DNA from: an uncultured Eubacterium sp.
GTDB taxonomy: Bacteria; Bacillota; Clostridia; Lachnospirales; Lachnospiraceae
Assembly (NCBI GenBank): GCA_946611445.1
Contig: CAMODP010000078.1
Location: 1-8,169, forward strand
DNA: 8,169 nucleotides
Reading direction: 5' to 3'
Positions 1-4,756 of this stretch are shown here, piece by piece. A model generated the notes under the pieces. The model worked only from the letters and a program-made list of their open reading frames with translations, did no database searches and was not told the origin of the DNA. Positions within the stretch are counted from its first letter, which is position 1. The number at the start of each line of letters is the position of its first letter. A program made the position numbers and the translations under genes.

Positions 1-2443
1 CAACGTACAGTTCGCCCTCGATCCGGAATCTTTTCAGTATTATGTCATCGAGGTCAATCCGCGTGTATCCAGATCATCCGCCCTGGCCTCCAAGGCCACG
101 GGCTATCCGATCGCAAGGGTTTCGGCGAAAATTGCCGTCGGGATGAATCTGGACGAGATCATGCTCGCCAATACGCCGGCATGCTTTGAACCCGCGCTTG
201 ACTATGTCGTCACAAAGATGCCGCGGTTCCCCTTTGATAAGTTCACTCTTGCGTCCAATACCCTTTCTACGCAGATGAAGGCAACCGGTGAGACGATGAG
301 CATAGGGCGGACTATGGAGGAGAGTCTTCTGAAGGCAATCCGATCGCTGGAAGACAGCAAGAATCACATTCATCTGGAAAAGTTTGACGTCCGGAACCTG
401 TCAGACAGGCCCGAGCCGGAGAACCGGAAAGAGGCTGTCCGGAAGCTGCTGGAGTATATCCGGGAAGGAACCGATGACCGTATCTATGCGATCTCCGAAC
501 TGCTCTGGCTGGGAGTGGATCTGCATTCGATTTATGTCAGGACACAGATTGACATGTTCTTTCTGGAAAGCATCCGCCGGATCGTAGATTTTGAGAAGAG
601 GCTTGAAGAAGCATGCGGCCGTTCGGGAAAGGAGATCTCTTCCGGCGGATGCGAAGGAAGCCTGCCTGAGGCGGGACTGCTGTACGAAGCCAAGCGCATG
701 GGCTTTTCCGACTCCTATATAGCAGAGCTTGCCGGCTGCAGGGAGGAAGACATCCGGAAGCTGCGCAGAAAACACGGAATACGCCCCGTTTACAAGATGA
801 TCGACACCTGCGCCAGTGAGTTTGACAGCTATGTGCCCTATTTTTACTCTACCTATGAGGAAGAGAACGAATCGGCCGTCTCCGAAAAGAAGAAGATCAT
901 CGTACTCGGCTCCGGTCCCATCCGGATCGGCCAGGGAGTGGAATTCGATTATTCCACGGTTCATGCCGTTAAAACGATCCATGAGCTGGGGTACGAGGCA
1001 ATCGTGATCAACAACAATCCCGAGACAGTATCCACAGATTACACGACGGCAGACAAGCTGTATTTTGAGCCGCTTACCGTGGAAGATATCATGAATGTCG
1101 TGGAACTGGAAAAACCGGCCGGCGTCATCACTTCCCTCGGCGGCCAGACGGCCGTTAACCTGGCCGGTCCGCTGGCCGGAGAAGGCGTGCGGATCATCGG
1201 GACATCTCCGGAGGCCGTCTTCGCGGCGGAAGACAGGAATGCCTTTGAGCAGGTCACGGACAGACTCGGGATCCCGCACCCGGCGGGAAAAGCGGTAACC
1301 GGCATTTCCGAAGGAATCCGCGCCGCAGAGGCGATCGGGTATCCGGTGCTGGTAAGGCCAAGCTTTGTTCTCGGGGGAAGAGCCATGGAAATCGTGGCAA
1401 ATGAGAAGATGCTGGTCCGCTATCTGCAGAATGCCGTTGAAGTGGACACGGAACGGCCGGTCCTGGTGGACAAATACATTGTGGGCCGGGAGATAGAGGT
1501 GGATGCCATCTGCGATGGAGAGGATGTGTTTCTGCCGGGCATTATGGAGCTGGTTGAGCGAAGCGGCGTTCATTCCGGGGACAGCACCAGTGTATATCCG
1601 CCGTTTTCCATTTCCCGACACGTGGAGAGCGTCATTGCGGATTTTACGAAGAGGCTCGGCCTGGGGCTGGGTATTGTCGGACTGTTCAATATTCAGTTTA
1701 TTGTGGATGAAAAGGACAATGTCTATGTCATCGAAGTAAATCCCAGAGCTTCCAGAAGCGTTCCCTTTCTCTCGAAATCGACGGGACTCTCTCTGGTGGA
1801 CATTGCGGCGAAGGTCATGCTCGGCATCAGACTGCGGGAGCAGCGGCTGGTCCCGGAAGGATCGGAAGCGGTTTCGGAAGAACCGGAGGCGGTTCCGGAA
1901 AAATGGTATGTAAAGGCTCCTGCATTCTCCTTTGAAAAGCTGAACGGGATGGATGCCTATCTTTCACCGGAAATGAAATCCACCGGCGAGGCGATCGGCT
2001 ACGACCGCAGCCTGAAGAGGGCCTTCTATAAAGCTCTGCAGGCGTCCGGGATACGGATGAAGGAATACGGCACGGTCATTGTGACGCTTGCAGATGAAGA
2101 CAAGGAGGAGGCGCTGCCGCTGGTCAGGCGTTTTTATGAGCTGGGCTTCAACATAGAGGCTACCGTGGGCACCGGGATCTTTCTGAAAAACCACGGGATC
2201 CGCACCCGTATCCGGGGAAAGATCAGCGAGGGAAGCGATGAGATCCTGCAGTCTGTCCGGGCCGGATACGTGAGCTACATCATCAATACGAGAGCCATAC
2301 TGTCAGGCATTCACTATGAAGACGGCGCTGCGATACGGAAATGCGCCATCATGAACGGTGTGACGATGTTTACCTCTCTGGACACCGTGCGCATCCTGCT
2401 GGATGTGCTGGAGGACATTACGCCCCGCATTTCCGTGATCTGA
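1..2443 (+). CDS. carB: Carbamoyl-phosphate synthase large subunit CarB (5' end missing)
   Basis: CarB makes carbamoyl phosphate from bicarbonate, two ATP and ammonia supplied by the CarA glutaminase, for pyrimidine and arginine synthesis in the cytoplasm. The reading frame enters at base 2 and gives 813 residues. By alignment from memory, the first residue matches about residue 283 of E. coli CarB, so roughly 280 residues lie outside the window. The end of the first ATP-grasp half is visible, with metal-ligand positions Gln3, Glu17 and Asn19 (VIEVNPR). The oligomerisation region follows at about 115-295. The second ATP-grasp half starts near residue 298 (LGSGPIRIGQG, SLGGQTAVNLA) and repeats the Q...E-V-N triad. 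The MGS-like allosteric domain starts near residue 635 (YVKAPAFSF, PEMKSTGEAIG). Two departures from the family are an insertion before the second half (near CGRSGKEISSGG) and a short acidic repeat before the allosteric domain. The stop is TGA at 2441-2443. Identification is secure. Confidence 0.98.
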   Translation, partial: NVQFALDPESFQYYVIEVNPRVSRSSALASKATGYPIARVSAKIAVGMNLDEIMLANTPACFEPALDYVVTKMPRFPFDKFTLASNTLSTQMKATGETMSIGRTMEESLLKAIRSLEDSKNHIHLEKFDVRNLSDRPEPENRKEAVRKLLEYIREGTDDRIYAISELLWLGVDLHSIYVRTQIDMFFLESIRRIVDFEKRLEEACGRSGKEISSGGCEGSLPEAGLLYEAKRMGFSDSYIAELAGCREEDIRKLRRKHGIRPVYKMIDTCASEFDSYVPYFYSTYEEENESAVSEKKKIIVLGSGPIRIGQGVEFDYSTVHAVKTIHELGYEAIVINNNPETVSTDYTTADKLYFEPLTVEDIMNVVELEKPAGVITSLGGQTAVNLAGPLAGEGVRIIGTSPEAVFAAEDRNAFEQVTDRLGIPHPAGKAVTGISEGIRAAEAIGYPVLVRPSFVLGGRAMEIVANEKMLVRYLQNAVEVDTERPVLVDKYIVGREIEVDAICDGEDVFLPGIMELVERSGVHSGDSTSVYPPFSISRHVESVIADFTKRLGLGLGIVGLFNIQFIVDEKDNVYVIEVNPRASRSVPFLSKSTGLSLVDIAAKVMLGIRLREQRLVPEGSEAVSEEPEAVPEKWYVKAPAFSFEKLNGMDAYLSPEMKSTGEAIGYDRSLKRAFYKALQASGIRMKEYGTVIVTLADEDKEEALPLVRRFYELGFNIEATVGTGIFLKNHGIRTRIRGKISEGSDEILQSVRAGYVSYIINTRAILSGIHYEDGAAIRKCAIMNGVTMFTSLDTVRILLDVLEDITPRISVI
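1850..1900 (+). repeat. In-frame 21-bp tandem repeat in the carB interdomain linker
   Basis: Two adjacent 21-base units (1850-1870 and 1871-1891) and a 9-base partial third (1892-1900) encode VPEGSEA, VSEEPEA and VPE. Each unit is exactly seven codons, so the frame is kept. The repeat lies between the second ATP-grasp half and the allosteric domain, where other CarB proteins as I remember them have a short linker without this insertion. The units differ at several bases, so the duplication is not fresh. Confidence 0.75.
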
Positions 2444-2497
2444 ACGATTACATGCTAAGAGGAACTGCCGTCGGAGAACAGACAGAAGAGGGAAAAA

Positions 2498-2524
2498 ATG
2501 ACAGTGAACACAGACCGCGGGTAA
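2498..2524 (+). other. Possible 8-codon leader ORF before the GS-like gene
   Basis: The spacer between carB and the GS-like gene holds an ATG at 2498 that reads MTVNTDRG and stops at TAA 2522-2524. An AAGAGGG stretch (2486-2492) sits 5 bases upstream of the ATG. The stop lies one base before the Shine-Dalgarno of the next gene, which would place terminating ribosomes on that site. Nothing else in the 98-base spacer looks like a terminator or a clear promoter, so read-through from carB is plausible. The ORF is too short for codon statistics and may be chance. Confidence 0.2.
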
Positions 2525-2525
2525 A

Positions 2526-2532
2526 AAGGAGG
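2526..2532 (+). promoter_or_regulatory. Ribosome binding site fixing the start of the GS-like gene
   Basis: AAGGAGG lies 9 bases before ATG 2542. The frame is open further upstream, with ATGs at 2341 and 2452, but neither has a Shine-Dalgarno, and the extra residues do not resemble the family. The start at 2542 gives a normal family N-terminus. Confidence 0.85.
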
Positions 2533-2541
2533 AACCGTGAT

Positions 2542-3714
2542 ATGCCGAATACCATAGAAGAAGTCATGCGATACATAGAAGAGGAGGATGCCAAGTTCAT
2601 ACGGCTGGCGTTCCGGGATGCGTTTGGCGTCCAGAAGAATATCTCCGTAATGCCGGGCGAGATAAAAAAAGCCTTTGAGAGAGGCATTCCGATCAACGCG
2701 AGAGAGATCGCCGGATACAGAGAGGGGCCGTACGGGCTGCTGTATCTGAAGCCGGATGCCGAGACACTGACGGTTCTTCCGTGGCGACCTGACCACGGCA
2801 GGGTACTGCGCATGTATTCCGACGTGTTCACCCCGGATGGAAAAGAATATGAGGCGGATACGAGGGCTTTTCTGAAGAAGGCTGTCGCAGAGTCGGAAAA
2901 GGAGGGCATTGCATTCCGCTTCGGCACAGAGATGGAGTTTTATCTGTTCCGGAAGGATGAAAACGGAAACCCCACCCGGACACCGCACGATCTGGCGGGA
3001 TATATGGACATAGCCCCGGAAGACAAATGCGAAAACATTCGCAGAGAAATCTGTCTGACAATCGAGCGGATGGGGCTGACTCCGGAGAGGTCGCACCATG
3101 AGCGGGGACCGGGGCAGAATGAGATTGACTTCCATTACGCGAAGCCGCTGAAGGCGGCAGACCAGATGACGACCTTCCGGATGGCTGTCGGCACAATTGC
3201 CGACCGCTATGGCCTCACCGCCGATTTTTCCCCGGTGCCGCTTCAGGGCATGCCGGGCAATGGGTACCATATCAATATGTACGCGGAGGACAGAGACGGG
3301 AATGACATGGCGAGATACGCCGCTGCCGGCATTCTGAACCGCATTCGTGACATCACTGTTTTCCTGAATCCTGCGGATGCTTCCTATACCCGTTTCGGGG
3401 TGAATGCGGCACCGTATAAGATAAACTGGTCAGGAACCGATGAGTCCGTGCTGATGTTTGTGGAGACTTATATGGGAAGGGTGCGTGCGGAGCTTCGCTC
3501 TCCGGATGCCTCGGGAAATCCGTATCTGGTGTACGCACTGCTGGTACTGGCCGGCCTCGAAGGAATCAGGGAAAAGCGTCCTCTTTCAGAGGAAATGAGT
3601 GAAGATTCCCTTCCCTTGCCGCATTCCAGAAGGGAGGCGGCACATTTCGCCCGGAAAAGTGATTTTGTAAAGCGGACAGTTCCGGAAAGCCTGCTTCGGG
3701 AGTACCTGCGGTAA
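2542..3714 (+). CDS. Glutamine synthetase family protein (type I fold), probably catalytically impaired
   Basis: The 390-residue protein has the N-terminal beta-grasp region (about 10-95) and the catalytic barrel (about 105-345) of type I glutamine synthetases, which are usually 440-470 aa; the C-terminus is shortened. By eye alignment to E. coli GlnA, all metal-ligand positions are present: Glu130 and Glu132 (GTEMEF), Glu187 (HHE), Glu194 (GQNE), His243 (GNGYH) and Glu317 (AELRSPD). Arg284 and Arg319, which match glutamate-binding arginines, are also kept. The match to Asp50 is Asn52, to the Glu327 flap is Ala290, to Arg339 is Glu301 and to Arg344 is Phe306. These are the ammonium and phosphoryl-transfer residues, so normal glutamine synthesis is doubtful. 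The frame is intact, so this is not simple gene decay. The gene ends 16 bases before the ANTAR gene, with which it probably forms an operon. A sensor role is inference; ligation of another amine or acid is an alternative. Confidence 0.9.
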   Translation: MPNTIEEVMRYIEEEDAKFIRLAFRDAFGVQKNISVMPGEIKKAFERGIPINAREIAGYREGPYGLLYLKPDAETLTVLPWRPDHGRVLRMYSDVFTPDGKEYEADTRAFLKKAVAESEKEGIAFRFGTEMEFYLFRKDENGNPTRTPHDLAGYMDIAPEDKCENIRREICLTIERMGLTPERSHHERGPGQNEIDFHYAKPLKAADQMTTFRMAVGTIADRYGLTADFSPVPLQGMPGNGYHINMYAEDRDGNDMARYAAAGILNRIRDITVFLNPADASYTRFGVNAAPYKINWSGTDESVLMFVETYMGRVRAELRSPDASGNPYLVYALLVLAGLEGIREKRPLSEEMSEDSLPLPHSRREAAHFARKSDFVKRTVPESLLREYLR

Positions 3715-3718
3715 TGAC

Positions 3719-3724
3719 AGGAGG
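3719..3724 (+). promoter_or_regulatory. Ribosome binding site of the ANTAR gene
   Basis: A perfect AGGAGG sits 6 bases before ATG 3731, in the 16-base gap after the GS-like gene's TAA. There is no room for a separate promoter, which supports co-transcription of the two genes. Confidence 0.85.
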
Positions 3725-3730
3725 ACGCCT

Positions 3731-4318
3731 ATGCCTAAAAGAAGAGAAAGACGGTATTCCGTACTGATCGTATCGGGATCAGCGTCCTTTAATGCTTCCG
3801 TAAAAAGAGCGCTGGAAGCAAACGGTTCCTTTACTGTAACATCCTGCAGGAACGTGACTTCTGCAAGACAGAAAACCCTCTGTGAAAAATACGATCTGGT
3901 CATAATGAACTGTCCGCTTTCCGATGAATTTGGTCACGATTTTGCAATGGATGTGTCGGAAAGGGACAGCACGTCCGTTCTGACCGCGGTGCCGGCGGAA
4001 GTGTATGAGGCTGTATCGGATCATCTGCTGGAACGCGGTATCGCTGTCGCCGCCAAACCGGTTTCCGATGATCAGATGTATCGTTTCGTGCGGTTTATGA
4101 CGGCCATTCAGACCAGAATGCAAAAGCTGGAGGAAGAGGTCCGGAGGGCAAACGAAAAGGCAGAGGAAATGCGAATCGTAGCGAAAGCAAAGGCGGTTCT
4201 GATGCAGAGCAGAAACATGACAGAGGATCAGGCACACCGTTTTATCGGGAAGGAGGCCATGAACCGGGGGGTGTCCAGACGGAAAATCGCAGAAAGCATC
4301 CTGGATGAAACAGGGTGA
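3731..4318 (+). CDS. ANTAR-domain RNA-binding antiterminator with degenerate receiver (NitR-like)
   Basis: The 195-residue protein has three parts: a receiver-like domain (about 8-120), a helical coiled-coil stretch rich in Glu, Lys and Arg (about 125-148), and a C-terminal ANTAR domain (about 148-193; KAKAVLMQ, MTEDQAHRFI, RRKIAESIL). ANTAR domains bind paired RNA hairpins with hexanucleotide loops and stop terminators from forming. The receiver lacks phosphorylation residues: the acceptor position is Asn60 (DLVIMNCP) and the acidic pair after strand 1 is replaced (VSGSA). Thr85 and Lys109 positions remain. It is therefore unlikely to be switched by a histidine kinase. Regulators of this type are known beside glutamine synthetase genes in clostridia, NitR of Clostridium saccharobutylicum being the case I recall. 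The gene follows the GS-like gene directly, overlaps the next small ORF, and a fitting RNA target lies in the glmS leader. Confidence 0.92.
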   Translation: MPKRRERRYSVLIVSGSASFNASVKRALEANGSFTVTSCRNVTSARQKTLCEKYDLVIMNCPLSDEFGHDFAMDVSERDSTSVLTAVPAEVYEAVSDHLLERGIAVAAKPVSDDQMYRFVRFMTAIQTRMQKLEEEVRRANEKAEEMRIVAKAKAVLMQSRNMTEDQAHRFIGKEAMNRGVSRRKIAESILDETG

Positions 4319-4547
4319 GATACGGGCCGGTTCCGACGGAACGATCCTGTACACTTCCCCGCAGGAGTTAGGCAACTATGAGCCGTATGACACCGTCTAT
4401 ATTGAAAGTGTTGACACCGGGGAGATTGTAGCCATCGAATCCCGCGGCGGAGACTACATGGACGATGAGGGAACCCTCTACTCCAGGACACAGGACGGCG
4501 ACTATATCGACTACTTTGGAAATCACTACGTAGATGTGGACTGGTAA
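4305..4547 (+). CDS. Small acidic, tyrosine-rich protein of unknown function
   Basis: I do not recognise this 80-residue protein. Its ATG overlaps the last 14 bases of the ANTAR gene in another frame, and no clear Shine-Dalgarno precedes it, so translation probably depends on coupling to the ANTAR gene. There are 18 Asp or Glu residues against 4 Lys or Arg, and nine Tyr. The second half holds two copies of a GDY-x-D-x-x-G-x-x-Y motif (residues 49-59 and 65-75, 16 residues apart), and the protein ends in VDVDW. No signal peptide, membrane segment or cysteine is present, so it should be cytoplasmic. Codon use looks like that of the neighbouring genes, and a strong terminator follows its stop, which supports a real last gene of the upstream operon. 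The position suggests a link to the GS-like/ANTAR pair, but no function can be assigned. Confidence 0.65.
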   Translation: MKQGEIRAGSDGTILYTSPQELGNYEPYDTVYIESVDTGEIVAIESRGGDYMDDEGTLYSRTQDGDYIDYFGNHYVDVDW

Positions 4548-4550
4548 AAA

Positions 4551-4584
4551 ATCTCCTGCAGAGAAAACATCTCATACAGAGAGA
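4551..4584 (+). repeat. Twin imperfect 16-base direct repeats before the terminator
   Basis: Bases 4551-4566 and 4569-4584 agree at 13 of 16 positions. Each contains TCTC and GAGA separated by five bases, so each could form a weak 4-bp hairpin. Their loops have five bases, not six, so they do not fit the ANTAR loop rule. They lie in the 3' untranslated region of the upstream operon. Confidence 0.45.
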
Positions 4585-4620
4585 AGGGGCCGCGGGGAAT
4601 GATCCCGCGGCTCCTCTTGT
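4585..4620 (+). terminator. Rho-independent terminator of the upstream operon
   Basis: A 12-bp GC-rich stem (4585-4596 with 4604-4615, including one G-U pair) has a 7-base loop and is followed by TCTTGT. The stem is very strong but the T run is poor. It ends transcription of the GS-like, ANTAR and small-ORF unit and separates it from the glmS promoter. Confidence 0.85.
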
Positions 4621-4646
4621 CAAAACTGCACGTCCTGCTGTATAAT
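4617..4646 (+). promoter_or_regulatory. Sigma-A type promoter of glmS-murT
   Basis: A -35 box TTGTCA (4617-4622, five of six consensus bases) and a perfect -10 box TATAAT (4641-4646) are 18 bases apart. Transcription should start near 4653, only about two bases before the first leader hairpin. The -35 box overlaps the tail of the upstream terminator. Confidence 0.85.
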
Positions 4647-4654
4647 CAAGAAGA

Positions 4655-4676
4655 TTTATGAGACTGTGCTTATGAA
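4655..4676 (+). other. ANTAR hexaloop hairpin P1
   Basis: Arms TTTATGAG (4655-4662) and CTTATGAA (4669-4676) form eight pairs, two of them G-U. They close a six-base loop ACTGTG (4663-4668) with A at position 1 and G at position 4, the two bases known to be required for ANTAR recognition. Confidence 0.7.
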
Positions 4677-4689
4677 GGGCGCAGGATAC

Positions 4690-4713
4690 AGCGAAGACAA
4701 AGGCGTCTTGGTT
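4690..4713 (+). other. ANTAR hexaloop hairpin P2 (antiterminator)
   Basis: Arms AAGAC (4694-4698) and GTCTT (4705-4709) close a six-base loop AAAGGC (4699-4704), again with A1 and G4. Beyond one G-G mismatch the stem can gain three further pairs (4690-4692 with 4711-4713). Loop and 3' arm are needed for the terminator stem, so P2 and the terminator cannot form together. Confidence 0.7.
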
Positions 4714-4733
4714 TAATACCGGACGCTTTTTTT
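4703..4733 (+). terminator. Leader terminator (attenuator) of glmS
   Basis: GCGTC (4703-4707) pairs with GACGC (4722-4726). A U-G pair and a GG/CC pair (4710-4711 with 4719-4720), separated by a bulged T, extend the stem. The loop is TTTAATA (4712-4718), and seven T follow (4727-4733). It lies between the promoter and the glmS ribosome binding site, so it must be overcome for expression. Confidence 0.82.
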
Positions 4734-4742
4734 ATGATCAAA

Positions 4743-4748
4743 AAGGAG
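4743..4748 (+). promoter_or_regulatory. Ribosome binding site that decides the glmS start
   Basis: AAGGAG ends 8 bases before ATG 4757, ideal spacing, but only 2 bases before the in-frame GTG at 4751. Starting at 4757 also places the catalytic cysteine at position 2, as the enzyme requires. Confidence 0.9.
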
Positions 4749-4756
4749 ATGTGAAG

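Larger units (their letters stand above)
4653..4756 (+). promoter_or_regulatory. glmS 5' leader: predicted ANTAR-controlled antitermination element
   Basis: This untranslated leader of about 104 bases holds hairpin P1 (4655-4676), hairpin P2 (4690-4713) and an intrinsic terminator (4703-4733) that is mutually exclusive with P2, followed by a free ribosome binding site. The order and loop bases match the dual-hexaloop motif recognised by ANTAR proteins such as EutV. Binding of an ANTAR dimer to P1 and P2 should prevent the terminator and allow transcription into glmS and murT. The leader is too short for a glmS ribozyme and lacks its AGCGCC cleavage-site sequence. The nearby ANTAR protein is the natural candidate regulator. 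Confidence 0.75.

Noticed and set aside
401..1621. A long open frame on the minus strand inside carB.
   Set aside because: It is antisense to a certain gene, has no recognisable domain, and is a by-product of codon bias.
2341..2541. A longer N-terminus for the GS-like protein from ATG 2341 or 2452.
   Set aside because: These starts have no Shine-Dalgarno, the first overlaps carB by about 100 bases, and the added residues are unlike the family.
2444..2541. A second ANTAR hexaloop site before the GS-like/ANTAR genes for autoregulation.
   Set aside because: I found no pair of stems with six-base A..G.. loops and no terminator in this spacer.
3427..3490. A pair of compensating frameshifts in the GS-like gene that could hide an R-N-R motif (frame +2 reads R-N-R then a stop near 3432-3443).
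   Set aside because: The in-frame segment aligns with nearly the same length as the family, with flanking motifs (AAPYKINWS, ELRSPD) in the same frame. Two or more indels would be needed, so substitution is simpler. A sequence check of this spot would still be useful.
3712..3730. A separate promoter for the ANTAR gene.
   Set aside because: The gap is only 16 bases and is filled by its ribosome binding site.
4658..4716. Two tiny leader ORFs in the glmS leader (MRLCL, 4658-4675, and MKGAGYSEDKGVLV, 4672-4716), the second ending in the terminator loop, suggesting ribosome-mediated attenuation.
   Set aside because: Neither has a Shine-Dalgarno, and there is no run of codons for glutamine or another relevant amino acid. 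The hairpin and loop pattern is explained better by ANTAR antitermination.
4751..4756. GTG at 4751 as the glmS start.
   Set aside because: It leaves only two bases after the Shine-Dalgarno and would bury the catalytic cysteine, which must be residue 2.
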